This document shows positions 9,337 through 18,226 of a stretch of 64,000 bases of DNA, piece after piece. Each line of letters starts with the position of its first letter. The first letter of the stretch is position 1. The DNA is taken from NCBI RefSeq assembly GCF_002953215.1, contig NZ_CP026378.1, positions 1,284,540 through 1,348,539 on the forward strand, given 5' to 3'. A program made the position numbers and the translations under genes. A model generated the notes under the pieces. The model saw nothing but the letters and a program-made list of their open reading frames with translations, was not told where the DNA came from and ran no database searches. This stretch comes from Mixta calida (lineage in GTDB: Bacteria; Pseudomonadota; Gammaproteobacteria; Enterobacterales; Enterobacteriaceae).

Positions 9337-10053
9337 TCAGAAAGGGAAGTGAATCAGGTTAATCGCCTGCGGGGTAACTTCAATCATCGAACCGGCGCTG
9401 TGCCAGGCGCCCAGCACCAGCCGCTCTGCGGGCTGGCCGTTCGCCGTCAGCGTATGGACCGCCGGACGATGGGTATGACCGTGGATCAACCACTGAACCT
9501 GATGGCGCTGCATCGCCTCGCTGACCGCCTGCGCATTGACATCCATAATTGCCGTGGACTTCTGGCTGTTGGCGTTTTTGCTGCCGTCGCGCATACGCAG
9601 CGCGATACGCTGACGCAGCCGCAGCGGCAGGGCGAGAAACAGCCTCTGCAGCCAGCGCTGATGCACCTTGCGGCGAAAGCGCTGATAGCCTTCATCGTCG
9701 GTGCAGAGCGTGTCGCCATGCATAATCAATATCGAACGACCATAGAGATTCAGCACCTGCTCCTCAGGCAGCAGCGTCATGCCGCTGGCGCGGGCGTAGC
9801 GCTGGCCGAGCAGAAAATCGCGGTTGCCGTGAATAAACCAGACCGGCAACGGCAGCGTGCGCAGCGCCGTCGCGATCTGCTGATGAAGCGGATTGGGATC
9901 GTCATCGCCGATCCAGGCTTCAAACAGGTCGCCGAGAATATAGAGCGCGTCGGCGGTTTGCGCTTCGCGCTGCAAAAAACGCAGAAAACCGGCAGTAATT
10001 GCCGGTTCTTTCTGGCACAGATGCAAATCTGCGATAAACAGCGTGCGTGACAT
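9337..10053 (-). CDS. lpxH: UDP-2,3-diacylglucosamine hydrolase LpxH
   Basis: This 238-residue calcineurin-like metallophosphoesterase cleaves UDP-2,3-diacylglucosamine to lipid X in lipid A synthesis at the inner membrane. The metal-binding motifs are all present: DLHL near residue 9, [11 protein letters not shown] near 41-51, GNRD near 79-82, and the C-terminal HGHTHRP. Its ATG overlaps the last base of the ppiB stop (TAATG), so it is the second gene of a ppiB-lpxH operon, as in E. coli. Confidence 0.94.
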   Translation of the reverse strand: MSRTLFIADLHLCQKEPAITAGFLRFLQREAQTADALYILGDLFEAWIGDDDPNPLHQQIATALRTLPLPVWFIHGNRDFLLGQRYARASGMTLLPEEQVLNLYGRSILIMHGDTLCTDDEGYQRFRRKVHQRWLQRLFLALPLRLRQRIALRMRDGSKNANSQKSTAIMDVNAQAVSEAMQRHQVQWLIHGHTHRPAVHTLTANGQPAERLVLGAWHSAGSMIEVTPQAINLIHFPF

Positions 10054-10547
10054 TACTCGCTAACGATGACTTTCTGAATGATCACGTCTTCTTTTGGCAC
10101 ATCCTGATGCATGCCGCTGCGGCCGGTGGAAACGGCTTTGATCTTGTCGACCACGTCCATGCCTTCCACCACTTCAGCGAACACGCAGTAACCCCAGCCC
10201 TGCAGGCTTTCGTCACGGAAGTTGAGGAAGTCGTTGTCTGCAACGTTGATGAAGAACTGCGCGGTGGCGGAATGCGGAGCGGAAGTACGCGCCATCGCCA
10301 GCGTGCCGCGGGTATTTTTCAGACCGTTGTTAGCTTCGTTGCGGATTTCCGCTTTGGTCGCTTTCTGCTTCATGCCCGGCTCAAAGCCGCCGCCCTGAAT
10401 CATAAAGCCATTGATCACACGGTGGAAAATGGTGTTGTCGTAGAAACCTTCACGGCAATAATCCAGGAAGTTCTGCACGGTCGCAGGCGCTTTGTCATCA
10501 AACGTTTTGATCACGATATCACCATGATTGGTCTGGAAAGTAACCAT
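10053..10547 (-). CDS. ppiB: Peptidyl-prolyl cis-trans isomerase B (cyclophilin)
   Basis: This is a 164-residue cytoplasmic cyclophilin. The core carries the catalytic arginine in FHRVI, the FMIQGG loop, the [17 protein letters not shown] block and the [13 protein letters not shown] strand. It catalyses prolyl isomerisation during folding. It precedes lpxH with a one-base overlap and lies divergent from cysS across a 245-base promoter region. The length matches the family and there is no signal peptide, which separates it from the periplasmic PpiA. Confidence 0.95.
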   Translation of the reverse strand: MVTFQTNHGDIVIKTFDDKAPATVQNFLDYCREGFYDNTIFHRVINGFMIQGGGFEPGMKQKATKAEIRNEANNGLKNTRGTLAMARTSAPHSATAQFFINVADNDFLNFRDESLQGWGYCVFAEVVEGMDVVDKIKAVSTGRSGMHQDVPKEDVIIQKVIVSE

Positions 10548-10792
10548 AATCTCGTCCTGTAAAGGTTGGAGTTCTTAAGATACTGCGCCCGCCTGCGCGG
10601 GCCAGTTTTAACAGACGCTTCTTATAACATAATTTCCGGGGCGGCGTCAGTAAGCGCAAAGGGGCTTTACAGGGACTCCCGGTGCGCTTTTGCCGCCGCG
10701 CGCCTGTGTCCTTTCTTGCATTGCGTAGCGCTTACGTGAAAAATAGACCCTCTTAGTTTCGTTTATCCGCACACGCTTATACGGAAAGTTCA

Positions 10793-12178
10793 ATGCTGAA
10801 AATTTTTAATACCCTGACGCGCCAAAAAGAGGAATTTAAACCGATCCATGCCGGTGAAGTGGGCATGTACGTGTGCGGTATTACCGTTTATGACCTGAGC
10901 CATATCGGTCACGGCCGAACCTTCGTTGCCTTCGATATCGTGGCGCGTTACCTGCGTTACTGCGGCTATCAGCTGAAATATGTGCGCAATATCACCGATA
11001 TTGACGACAAAATCATCAAGCGCGCCAATGAGAATAATGAAACGGTGGAAGCGCTGACCAACCGCATGATCGCCGAGATGCACGCCGACTTCAGCGCGCT
11101 GAATATTCTGCCGCCCGATCTGGAGCCGCGCGCTACCCGTCACATCAGCGAAATCATCGAGCTGGTGGAAAAACTGATCGCCCGTGGACACGCTTACGTG
11201 GCGAGCAACGGCGACGTGATGTTCGCCGTCGACAGCGATCCTGAATATGGCTGCCTCTCGCGCCAGGATCTGGAACAGTTGCAGGCGGGCGCGCGCGTGG
11301 AAGTCGCCGACGTCAAGCGTAACCCGATGGACTTCGTGCTGTGGAAAATGTCGAAGGCGGATGAGCCAAGCTGGCCTTCGCCGTGGGGCGCCGGGCGACC
11401 GGGCTGGCATATCGAATGTTCCGCCATGAACTGCAAGCAGCTGGGCGAGCATTTTGATATTCACGGCGGCGGCTCCGATCTGATGTTCCCGCATCACGAA
11501 AATGAGATTGCGCAGTCCACCTGCGCCCATGACGGCCCTTACGTCAACTACTGGATGCATTCCGGCATGGTGATGGTCGATCGCGAGAAGATGTCCAAAT
11601 CGCTGGGCAACTTCTTCACCATCCGCGACGTGTTGCAGCATTTTGACGCTGAAACGGTGCGCTACTTCCTGATGTCCGGCCACTATCGCAGTCAGCTTAA
11701 CTACGGCGAAGAGAATCTGAAACAGGCGCGCGCCGCGCTGGAGCGTCTCTATACCGCGCTGCGCCATACCGACGCCAGCGCCGAACCGGCAGGCGGCGAG
11801 GCGTTTGTTGCACGCTTCCGCGAGGCGATGGATGATGACTTCAACACCCCGGAAGCTTACTCCGTGCTGTTCGATCTGGCGCGTGAAGTGAACCGTCTGA
11901 AGGCGGAAGATAAGGCCGCGGCGGACGGGCTGGCGGCGCGTCTGCGCGAACTGGCCGGCGTGTTGGGTCTGTTGGCGCAGGACCCGGAGCAATTTCTGCA
12001 AGGCGGTGCGGCGCAGGATAACGACGAAGTAGCCGAGATCGAAGCGCTGATTAAAATGCGCAACGACGCGCGCAAGGCGAAAGACTGGGCGCAGGCGGAT
12101 GTCGCGCGCGACAAGCTGAACGCGTTAGGCATCGTGCTGGAAGATGGCCCACAGGGCACCACCTGGCGCCGTAAGTAA
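10793..12178 (+). CDS. cysS: Cysteinyl-tRNA synthetase
   Basis: This is a 461-residue class I aminoacyl-tRNA synthetase. The HIGH-type motif is SHIGHGR (residues about 36-42), zinc ligands include C28 and the CSAMNC region, and the KMSKS loop reads EKMSKSLGN. The C-terminal helical anticodon-binding part (about 320-461) is complete. It charges tRNA-Cys. It is transcribed alone, with a clear terminator just after the stop. A long antisense reading frame across the gene is a codon-bias shadow. Confidence 0.96.
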   Translation: MLKIFNTLTRQKEEFKPIHAGEVGMYVCGITVYDLSHIGHGRTFVAFDIVARYLRYCGYQLKYVRNITDIDDKIIKRANENNETVEALTNRMIAEMHADFSALNILPPDLEPRATRHISEIIELVEKLIARGHAYVASNGDVMFAVDSDPEYGCLSRQDLEQLQAGARVEVADVKRNPMDFVLWKMSKADEPSWPSPWGAGRPGWHIECSAMNCKQLGEHFDIHGGGSDLMFPHHENEIAQSTCAHDGPYVNYWMHSGMVMVDREKMSKSLGNFFTIRDVLQHFDAETVRYFLMSGHYRSQLNYGEENLKQARAALERLYTALRHTDASAEPAGGEAFVARFREAMDDDFNTPEAYSVLFDLAREVNRLKAEDKAAADGLAARLRELAGVLGLLAQDPEQFLQGGAAQDNDEVAEIEALIKMRNDARKAKDWAQADVARDKLNALGIVLEDGPQGTTWRRK

Positions 12179-12189
12179 TATTCTCCCTC

Positions 12190-12215
12190 AGGGCTGGCGT
12201 TGACCAGCCCTTTTT
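12190..12215 (+). terminator. cysS terminator
   Basis: An 8-bp stem (AGGGCTGG / CCAGCCCT, loop CGTTGA) is followed directly by TTTTT, 12 bases after the cysS stop. Confidence 0.9.
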
Positions 12216-12351
12216 CTGCGTCCGGTCGTTTTCTGCGGATGATTTTCCGCCTGCCGCCACTCCCGGCGTGCTTTTGCGACTACTCTCTCTAATGCCTGAC
12301 CCTCCATCAAAAAGATCCTTTTGATCCCTCTTTTGCTGTTATTTGCCGTTT

Positions 12352-12372
12352 TTTGCAGTATATTGCTGCAAA
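12352..12372 (+). promoter_or_regulatory. Inverted repeat, possible DeoR-family operator
   Basis: A perfect 7-bp inverted repeat TTTGCAG-tatattg-CTGCAAA ends 12 bases before the regulator's ATG and overlaps its ribosome site. Two more TTTGC-type half-sites lie just upstream (near 12331 and 12342). The position suggests autoregulation by the DeoR-like protein encoded next. This is inferred from the sequence pattern only. Confidence 0.45.
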
Positions 12373-12383
12373 GGAGGATCGCT

Positions 12384-13142
12384 ATGCATAAAGTTGCGCG
12401 TCAAAAAGCGCTGTTAGGGCTGTTAAGCGAGCAGGGACAGCTGGGCGTGGCGGAGCTGGCCCGCACGCTGCGGGTATCGGTCGACACTGTACGCCGCGAT
12501 CTTAACGATCTGCAACGCCAGGGGCTGGCGCAGAAAAACCACGGCGGCGCAATTGCGCTGGATGTGCCCGCGATGTCGCGCAATGCGCGCAGCGGCGTGC
12601 TTAACGCAACCAAGCAGCGGCTGGGCAGGGCGGTGGCCCAGCAGATCCCGCCAGGCAGCACGCTGATGCTGGACGCCGGCAGCACCGTTTTGGCGGTGGC
12701 CGCCGCGCTTACGGTTCCTGCGCGAGTGATCACCGCATCACTCGATATCGCCTGGGCGCTGAGCGGTCGGGCGGATATTGAACTGATTTTGCTGGGCGGG
12801 CAGTGGGATAACAGTCAGCGCCTGTTTGCTGGCGCCGCCACGCTGGCGGCGCTGCAACGCTATCGCGCCGATATCGCCATTTTCGGCGCCTGCGCGGTCG
12901 ACGCCAGGCTGGGCATTAGCGCCAGCCAGGAAGCCGATGCCGAAATTAAACGCGCCATGCTGGCGTTCAGCGCCCAACGCTGGCTGGTCGTCGATCATTT
13001 AAAACTGGACCGCTGCCAGCCGCATCGGGTAGCGGATTTAGCGGATATGCAACGTCTGTTTATCGATCGTCCCTGGAATGCGCTGCCCGCTATGCCATCC
13101 ACCGACGTTTCAGTTATCGCCGAAGGAGAACAACATGAGTGA
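12384..13142 (+). CDS. DeoR-family transcriptional regulator
   Basis: This is a 252-residue DeoR/GlpR-type repressor. The N-terminal helix-turn-helix (LGVAELARTLRVSVDTVRRDL, about residues 18-38) is followed by the KNHGGAI hinge. The C-terminal ISOCOT-like effector domain contains LDAGST, as in sugar-phosphate-sensing members. The start at 12384 (MHKVARQKALLGLL) has a strong AAAGGAGGA ribosome site; the in-frame extension to 12321 is hydrophobic and has no such site. The stop overlaps the ATG of the next oxidoreductase by 8 bases, so the two genes form an operon and probably act in one sugar or polyol pathway. The ligand cannot be told from sequence. Confidence 0.85.
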   Translation: MHKVARQKALLGLLSEQGQLGVAELARTLRVSVDTVRRDLNDLQRQGLAQKNHGGAIALDVPAMSRNARSGVLNATKQRLGRAVAQQIPPGSTLMLDAGSTVLAVAAALTVPARVITASLDIAWALSGRADIELILLGGQWDNSQRLFAGAATLAALQRYRADIAIFGACAVDARLGISASQEADAEIKRAMLAFSAQRWLVVDHLKLDRCQPHRVADLADMQRLFIDRPWNALPAMPSTDVSVIAEGEQHE

Positions 13143-14217
13143 CAACGCAATGATCAACGTGGCGCTGATTGGCTACGGCTTCGCCGGAAAGACCTTTCAC
13201 GCACCGCTGCTTTCCGCCACGGCGGGACTGAACCTCTACGCTATCGTTTCCAGCGACGCCGCCAAAGTGCAGGCTGATTTTCCCGGTATGCGAGTGATCG
13301 CCGATGCGCAGCAGGCGATCGCCGATCCGAATATCGATCTGGTGGTGATCGCGTCGCCCAACACCACGCATGCGCCGCTGGCCAGAGAGGCGCTGGAGGC
13401 GGGCAAACATGTGGTGGTGGATAAGCCTTTTACGCTGAATATGCAGGAAGCGCGCGAGCTGATCGCATTGGCCGAAGAGAAAGGACAGCTGCTGTCGGTA
13501 TTTCACAATCGCCGCTGGGACAGCGACTATCTCGGCGTGCGCCAGGCGATAGAGCAGGGGCTGGTGGGCAGGGTCGTGCAGTTTGAATCTCATATCGACC
13601 GTTTTCGTCCGCAGGTACGCGTACGCTGGCGCGAGCAGAACGTGCCGGGCAGCGGCCTGTGGTTCGATTTAGGCCCGCATCTGATCGACCAGGCGTTACA
13701 GCTGTTTGGCCTGCCGGAAAGCGTGCAGGGCAATATCGCCACGCTGCGTGAACAGGCGGAGGTGAACGACTGGGCGCATGTTGTGCTGAACTATCCTGAG
13801 CATCGCGTTATCCTCCATTGCAGCATGCTGGTTGCCGGCGGCGTATCGCGCTTTAGCGTGCATGGCGATAAAGGCAGCCTGATAAAAGCGCATGCCGACC
13901 GCCAGGAGAGTCAGCTACTGGCGGGGGTGACGCCCGGCAGCGCAGGCTGGGGCGCGGACGACGACGCGATGGTGCTCTACAGCGGAGAAGAAGCGCCGCG
14001 CCAGCTACCGACGCCAGCGGGCGATCAGCGTCAGTACTATATACAGATCGCCAACGCGCTGAACGGTCAGCAGGAGAATCCGGTGCCGCCGCAGCAGGCG
14101 CTGGCGGTAATGGCGGTGCTGGAAGCGGCGGTAAAAGCCTCGGAGAGCGGCCAGGCGCAGCAGCCCGCATTAAGCGAAGCGGAAAAAAGCGCGCTGCGTT
14201 TACAGCAGGCACAGTAA
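13135..14217 (+). CDS. Gfo/Idh/MocA-family oxidoreductase, YdgJ-like
   Basis: This 360-residue NAD(P)-dependent oxidoreductase has the N-terminal Rossmann motif GYGFAGKTFHAPL (residues about 11-23), EAGKHVVVDKPFT with the conserved lysine near 99-101, and FHNRRWDSDY near 123-132. It resembles E. coli YdgJ throughout. Such enzymes oxidise or reduce sugars and cyclitols. The start at 13135 follows AAGGAG and overlaps the regulator gene by 8 bases. Pairing with a DeoR regulator suggests substrate-induced expression; the substrate is unknown. Confidence 0.82.
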   Translation: MSDNAMINVALIGYGFAGKTFHAPLLSATAGLNLYAIVSSDAAKVQADFPGMRVIADAQQAIADPNIDLVVIASPNTTHAPLAREALEAGKHVVVDKPFTLNMQEARELIALAEEKGQLLSVFHNRRWDSDYLGVRQAIEQGLVGRVVQFESHIDRFRPQVRVRWREQNVPGSGLWFDLGPHLIDQALQLFGLPESVQGNIATLREQAEVNDWAHVVLNYPEHRVILHCSMLVAGGVSRFSVHGDKGSLIKAHADRQESQLLAGVTPGSAGWGADDDAMVLYSGEEAPRQLPTPAGDQRQYYIQIANALNGQQENPVPPQQALAVMAVLEAAVKASESGQAQQPALSEAEKSALRLQQAQ

Positions 14218-14261
14218 TCGACAGCAGAGAGCGCTTTCAGCAGGGACGCTGACGCGCGGCA

Positions 14262-14290
14262 GAAAAAACAGCCGGTTTAACCGGCTGTTG
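14262..14290 (-). terminator. Terminator between the oxidoreductase gene and ybcJ
   Basis: The nearly perfect palindrome AACAGCCGG-TTTA-CCGGCTGTT has a T run on the minus strand (from the A run at 14262-14269). It ends the folD-ybcJ transcript; the plus-strand T content is weak. Confidence 0.8.
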
Positions 14291-14295
14291 TCGTC

Positions 14296-14508
14296 TCAGG
14301 CAGTGACCTTGACGCGCTGTCCGTCAAACTCCACCGTTTGTCCGGCGATAATCTTGCAGCGCTTACGCGTTTCAACCTGACCATCTACCGTCACCAGACC
14401 ATCGGCGATGAGATTCTTCGCCATCGCGCCGCTTTCTACCCAGCCTTCCAGCTTCAGCAGATCGCACAGGTCAACGTGCGCATGTTTACCTAAAGAAAAC
14501 GTGGCCAT
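14296..14508 (-). CDS. ybcJ: S4-domain RNA-binding protein YbcJ
   Basis: This 70-residue protein is essentially one S4 domain (HVDLCDLLKLEGWVESGAMAKNLIADGLVTVDG). It matches E. coli YbcJ in length and sequence. It is predicted to bind structured RNA, and its function is undefined. Its ATG overlaps the last base of the folD stop (TAATG), so it is co-expressed with folD. Confidence 0.9.
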   Translation of the reverse strand: MATFSLGKHAHVDLCDLLKLEGWVESGAMAKNLIADGLVTVDGQVETRKRCKIIAGQTVEFDGQRVKVTA

Positions 14509-15374
14509 TATGCGGCTCCTTTATCATGATACTCTTCGCACGCCTGCAGCGTATTTTGAATCAGCGTTGCGACCGTCATCGGCCCAACGCCGCCCGGTAC
14601 CGGCGTAATCCAGGAAGCGCGTTCGGCGGCGACGTCAAACTCCACGTCGCCTACCACTTTGCCGCTTTCCAGACGGTTAATCCCTACGTCGATAACGATC
14701 GCGCCGGGTTTAATCCACTCGCCAGGGATAAAGCCCGGCTTGCCGACCGCGACCACTAACAGATCGGCATGCTCAATATGATGACGCAGATCTTTGGTAA
14801 AGCGGTGCGTCACGGTGGTGGTGCAGCCAGCCAGCAGCAGCTCCAGGCTCATCGGACGGCCGACGATATTCGAGGCGCCGACCACCACCGCATTCAGGCC
14901 GTAGGTATCGATATTATAACGCTCCAGCAGCGTGATGATGCCGCGCGGCGTACAGGGGCGCAGCAGCGGCGCGCGCTGACAGAGGCGGCCGACATTATAA
15001 GGGTGGAAGCCATCGACATCTTTATCCGGCGCGATACGCTCCAGCACCTTGACGTTATCGATGCCCGCCGGCAGCGGCAGCTGCACCAGGATTCCGTCAA
15101 TTTCGCTGTCGTTATTCAGCGTATCGATCAGTTCAAGCAGCACGCTTTCGCTGGTGGTTGCCGGCAGATCGTAAGAGCGGGAGATAAACCCCACCTCTTC
15201 GCAGGCGCGACGCTTGCTGCCGACATAGATCTGCGAGGCGGGATCTTCGCCCACCAACACTACCGCCAGGCCCGGCGCGCGCTTTCCGTCCGCCAGCCGC
15301 TGTTTCACTTTTTCAGCAACCTCAAGGCGCACCTGCTGCGCAATCGTTTTACCGTCAATAATTTTTGCTGCCAT
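14508..15374 (-). CDS. folD: Methylenetetrahydrofolate dehydrogenase / cyclohydrolase FolD
   Basis: This is a 288-residue bifunctional one-carbon enzyme. Motif I carries the catalytic lysine ([12 protein letters not shown] near 56), followed by [21 protein letters not shown], the NADP-binding [12 protein letters not shown] block and [10 protein letters not shown] at the end. It interconverts 5,10-methylene-, methenyl- and 10-formyl-tetrahydrofolate in the cytosol. It is followed by ybcJ and lies divergent from argU, exactly as on the left side of DLP12 in E. coli. The length is normal. Confidence 0.95.
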   Translation of the reverse strand: MAAKIIDGKTIAQQVRLEVAEKVKQRLADGKRAPGLAVVLVGEDPASQIYVGSKRRACEEVGFISRSYDLPATTSESVLLELIDTLNNDSEIDGILVQLPLPAGIDNVKVLERIAPDKDVDGFHPYNVGRLCQRAPLLRPCTPRGIITLLERYNIDTYGLNAVVVGASNIVGRPMSLELLLAGCTTTVTHRFTKDLRHHIEHADLLVVAVGKPGFIPGEWIKPGAIVIDVGINRLESGKVVGDVEFDVAAERASWITPVPGGVGPMTVATLIQNTLQACEEYHDKGAA

Positions 15375-15509
15375 CAGGGAAGGAATCCATCTGTGTGAGT
15401 GAATCGGGGAATGCGGCGTATTTTGTCAGAAGCGCGCGCCGCTGTCAGTCCCTGAATCGCGCTGTCTGGTTACATCTTCGGCGAAGCGCGCGGCACGGCT
15501 GTAAAAACG

Positions 15510-15537
15510 TTGACTCGCTGCCTTTGCGTCGTATAAT
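15510..15537 (+). promoter_or_regulatory. argU promoter
   Basis: TTGACT and TATAAT are separated by 16 bases, and the -10 ends 18 bases before the first base of the tRNA. This is a near-consensus sigma-70 promoter in the right place for a stable RNA. Confidence 0.8.
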
Positions 15538-15555
15538 TCGACCCAACTCACCAAG

Positions 15556-15632
15556 GCGCCCTTAGCTCAGCTGGATAGAGCACCGGCCTTCTAAGCCGTA
15601 GGTCACAGGTTCGAATCCTGTAGGGCGTGCCA
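15556..15632 (+). tRNA. argU: tRNA-Arg (anticodon TCT), prophage attachment site
   Basis: This is a 77-base tRNA with encoded CCA. The acceptor stem starts GCGCCCT and pairs with AGGGCGT apart from a G-T pair, the T-arm reads GGTTCGAATCC and the anticodon loop CTTCTAA gives UCU. It reads AGA codons. A tyrosine integrase remnant ends only 18 bases downstream and points toward it, so its 3' end is almost certainly the phage attachment core. The tRNA itself looks intact. Confidence 0.96.
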
Positions 15633-15650
15633 TTAAATATCAATCACTTA

Positions 15651-16811
15651 TCACTCACCTCCAGCTTTCAGATTTTCAACGTGGGACAGATTTGGGACAC
15701 GACTGCTAAGAATCGCGTCAATTTTCCTTGCGTGTTCGGTTAGGTGGTTAGGTGCCAGATGTGCATAACGCTACACCATCTCGATGCTTTCCCGGCCACC
15801 CATTTCCTGCAGCGCCGAAAGCGGAACTCCTGACTGAATGAGCCAGCTTGCCCAGGTGTGTCGCAAGTCGTGAAACCGGAAGTCCTCAATACCGGCTCTT
15901 TTTAACGCTGCTCGCCATGCAGTGTTTGAATCGACGCGCATCTTTCTGACTCCGGCCGTTGTCGTTCCGTCATTTCGCTTCACAGCCTCGGTGTGTACAA
16001 ACACCCAGTTGTGATGCTTGCCAAGCTGCTGCTTCAGAACGGCGCAGGCTGTGTCATTCAGTGCAACGCCAATTGCTCTGCCTGACTTGCTTTCCTCCGG
16101 GTATATCCATGCCACCTTGCGCTGCATGTCAATCTGCTGCCATTTCAGATCGACAATGTTCGACCGGCGCAACCCTGTCGCCAGTGCAAACTCTACGGTA
16201 GACTTGAGCGGCTCAGGGCATTCATCAATCAGCCGCTTTGCTTCAGCGGGTTCGAGCCACCGTACCCGCTTATTTCTTTCCTGCGGCACCTTGATGACAG
16301 GTGACTTCTCGATCCACTTCCATTCCCTTTCGGCTGCACGCATCAGCGCCTTCATGAGCGCCAGATGCTTGGCCTTCGTAGATGTGGATACCGGCTCCGG
16401 CTTATATACCCCAATATCGATTCCTTTCTTCTGCATCGATGCAGCGCGCTGTTTCCATCTTTCCTCTGATTTACGGTTGGTCATCCTGCTGACCGCAGCG
16501 TAAATTTTCGCCTCGCTGATATCCTTCAGCAAAACTCCTTCAAAATGCATGAGCCAGAATCCAATCCGGCCCTTATCTGCATCCAGAGATTTCTTATGCG
16601 CTTTCTCTTCCAGCCAGCGCATGCAGGCTTCTTCGAACGTTACATCAGGAAAGTCACCAAGGCGCTCTATTCGCCACAGTTCAGCCTTCCTGCGGTCGTA
16701 CAACTCCTGTGCTTGCTTTCGGTCCTCTGTGCCAAGAGATTCCTTAATTCGCTTGCCGCCCGGCGTCGTGTAACTCCCGTACCAGACGGAGCCCCTGCGG
16801 AAGATGGACAT
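15651..16811 (-). pseudogene. int: Phage tyrosine integrase interrupted by an amber codon
   Basis: The open frame from 16811 codes for 346 residues of a lambdoid/P4-type integrase. It has an N-terminal arm-binding part ([19 protein letters not shown]), an SAM-like core-binding domain, and a catalytic domain with the first arginine in ATGLRRSN and HDLRH (H314, R317). At codon 347 there is a TAG (15771-15773). In the same frame beyond it the sequence continues as [14 protein letters not shown] and on to SHVE, the usual end of these enzymes, stopping at 15651. The tyrosine nucleophile (codon 349) is therefore lost unless the amber codon is suppressed. Gly-Gly-Arg replaces the common Gly-Gly-Trp just before, a second sign of decay. 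Confidence 0.85.
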
Positions 16812-17038
16812 GATAATTTCTCCTCATATGCACCTGCCGCGCTCACTGCGACAGTGTGCATTGGATTATTGAGAGCGGCAATACATGCCTGGCGGGTGAC
16901 GAGATAGGGTGACTTCGGTTTGGACGGGTCTTTGCGTGTTGCTGTCAGGCGTCCCGACCGTATCCAGTTGCTGGCCGTGGATCGGGAGATGCCGAGAAAC
17001 GCGCAGGCCTCATCCAGGGTAAGCGCGTAAGCTTCCAT
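16667..17038 (-). CDS. Excisionase-like helix-turn-helix protein
   Basis: This 123-residue protein has an N-terminal HTH ([20 protein letters not shown], residues 7-26) followed by a basic wing ([20 protein letters not shown]). This is the layout of phage excisionases and AlpA-type regulators. The long C-terminal tail (residues about 60-123) is low-complexity and overlaps the integrase start by 145 bases. Overlap of xis and int is usual in lambdoid phages and couples the two. It probably directs excision together with Int, but with Int broken it can only act as a DNA-binding protein, if at all. The start at 17038 is preceded by an AGAGGT-like site. Confidence 0.65.
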   Translation of the reverse strand: MEAYALTLDEACAFLGISRSTASNWIRSGRLTATRKDPSKPKSPYLVTRQACIAALNNPMHTVAVSAAGAYEEKLSCPSSAGAPSGTGVTRRRAASELRNLLAQRTESKHRSCTTAGRLNCGE

Positions 17039-17047
17039 GAATGACCT

Positions 17048-17122
17048 CTACAGGTAGTTGAATATTGCTCTGGCGATGATGAACGCAATGATTGTGATGA
17101 TGAGGTGGAGTGGGGTGATCAT
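17048..17122 (-). CDS. 24-residue hydrophobic peptide
   Basis: A short frame begins MITPLHLIITIIAF and ends FNYL. Nearly every residue is hydrophobic, which predicts one membrane helix. Its ATG overlaps the stop of the upstream 57-residue gene (ATGA), so translation could be coupled. It ends 9 bases before the excisionase-like gene. Tiny membrane peptides are common in lambdoid left operons. The function is unknown, and chance cannot be excluded for so short a frame. Confidence 0.4.
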   Translation of the reverse strand: MITPLHLIITIIAFIIARAIFNYL

Positions 17123-17292
17123 TTAGCGCTCAGAATGCTGCTAAACTTCTCATCCATTTCACGCCTGAAGCGGGCTATATCATTATCCATGTTTTTGAAC
17201 GGCACTTTCTTTCGGCTTCGCTGCAAGGTATAGCCACAGCGGGCCATGTACTCGCCACTTTTTAGCCATTCGTAAAGTATATCTCTGGACAT
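17119..17292 (-). CDS. 57-residue phage protein of unknown function
   Basis: The frame begins MSRDILYEWLKSGEYMARCG, becomes basic in the middle (RSRKKVPFKN) and ends in a charged helix (DNDIARFRREMDEKF). A good ribosome site (GAGGAG, 8 bases before the ATG) supports translation. It lies directly upstream of the 24-residue frame with a 4-base overlap. I do not recognise the family; position between the early genes and the excisionase suggests a small regulatory or recombination accessory protein. Confidence 0.6.
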   Translation of the reverse strand: MSRDILYEWLKSGEYMARCGYTLQRSRKKVPFKNMDNDIARFRREMDEKFSSILSAK

Positions 17293-17337
17293 AACAACTC
17301 CTCACGCATAGCGCGATAGTGAATAGGAGGATGGGAG

Positions 17338-17637
17338 TTAGCGGCTGCGGAAGCCGTTGCAGTCGCGCAGGAATTCGATGAGGTAAGCTTTCATTCTGGC
17401 ATGTGAGCGGTGGTCATTTCCGTTAACCCAGCCATCTGGCGGCGTCCACGCCTCTATCAATGCTGCCATTTTCTTTGCCTTGCCTGGCGTGATATCCAAA
17501 AGGTCATTGGTATGCTGCGTATCAACGAGCTTCTCCATGCCTAGTATGCCCAGCACTTTAAACCATGTGCCGTTAGGCAATCCCAGTCCTCTTATACGCT
17601 GTCCCGGGCGACGTTTATCGATTAATTCAACTGACAT
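17338..17637 (-). CDS. Prophage protein of unknown function (99 aa)
   Basis: This soluble 99-residue protein starts MSVELIDKRRPGQRIRG and contains two predicted helical stretches (MEKLVDTQHTNDLLDI and KAKKMAALIEAW). No membrane segment or known motif is visible. Its start lies inside the end of the upstream 76-residue gene (11-base overlap), so the two are an operon. It probably belongs to the left (early) operon of the lambdoid prophage remnant. Function not assigned. Confidence 0.6.
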   Translation of the reverse strand: MSVELIDKRRPGQRIRGLGLPNGTWFKVLGILGMEKLVDTQHTNDLLDITPGKAKKMAALIEAWTPPDGWVNGNDHRSHARMKAYLIEFLRDCNGFRSR

Positions 17638-17857
17638 GTTTTATCTCCTTATCAACCTGACGCACATAAAACGATAACCAGCGCTTGGCCGGAAATGTAT
17701 TAGGCGGTAGGCATTGAACGGTTTTGGCGTGTTTATCGAGAAGGGTGGTGATAATGTTGTCGTGGTCTGACTTTGGCTGGCCGTCGATGGCGTTGGTGAT
17801 TTCGCTCCTGCACTTACGCGCTACGGCCCTTAGCGCGTTTTTGGTTTCCGGTTCCAC
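17627..17857 (-). CDS. Prophage protein of unknown function (76 aa)
   Basis: The 76-residue frame starts MEPETKNALRAVARKCR and is basic and helical. It overlaps the following gene by 11 bases on the same strand and is preceded by a GGAACC/AAGAAG-like purine stretch. I see no membrane helix and no motif that I can name. It is kept as a gene because of its tight packing with the neighbours and its phage-like position. Confidence 0.5.
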   Translation of the reverse strand: MEPETKNALRAVARKCRSEITNAIDGQPKSDHDNIITTLLDKHAKTVQCLPPNTFPAKRWLSFYVRQVDKEIKHVS

Positions 17858-17882
17858 GCTTCTTTACTCCGGATCCAGGCAA

Positions 17883-17903
17883 TAAAAAACCGCCCGTGGG
17901 CGG
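17883..17903 (-). terminator. Terminator within the prophage left operon
   Basis: A 6-bp GC stem (CCGCCC-gt-GGGCGG on the plus strand) is followed on the minus strand by a run of Ts. It lies 20 bases beyond the stop of the next leftward gene. Confidence 0.75.
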
Positions 17904-17923
17904 CTTAGTGGGTTATTTAACCT

Positions 17924-18223
17924 TCACTCAAAATTTTCTGCTTCAACGAAACCGCCCCATACTCTCATATTGATTAGTTGCTCAATTGAATAAGCCTTCG
18001 AAATCCTTTTTTCGTCGAACTCACTGACCCTACTAAATGGCTGATGGTTAATGCCATTAATGGCGATTAAGCTGTTTTTATCTGTGATTAATTGATAATT
18101 AGGCCTGATTCCTTCACCTGTCATTCCAATCCTAACCGTCTCAGCATTATGAAAGCGGGCCGCCTCAATAATCCCTTCAATGTGTCCGGAAACCCATTTC
18201 CTTACTTCCATTCTAAGGTTCAT
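17924..18223 (-). CDS. Prophage protein of unknown function (99 aa)
   Basis: This 99-residue protein starts MNLRMEVRKWVSGHIEGI and has a mixed alpha/beta pattern with no membrane segment. The local DNA is clearly more AT-rich than the host core genes, a sign of horizontal origin. The gene sits 3 bases after the upstream gene's stop and ends before a terminator, so it is the last gene of a small unit. No family recognised. Confidence 0.55.
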   Translation of the reverse strand: MNLRMEVRKWVSGHIEGIIEAARFHNAETVRIGMTGEGIRPNYQLITDKNSLIAINGINHQPFSRVSEFDEKRISKAYSIEQLINMRVWGGFVEAENFE

Positions 18224-18226
18224 ACT

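Noticed and set aside
10790..12001. A 403-codon frame antisense to cysS
   Set aside because: It mirrors the codon bias of cysS, has no ribosome site and no recognisable protein family.
12321..12383. N-terminal extension of the DeoR regulator with a hydrophobic stretch
   Set aside because: The strong AAAGGAGGA site and the family start point to 12384; the extension covers the likely operator.
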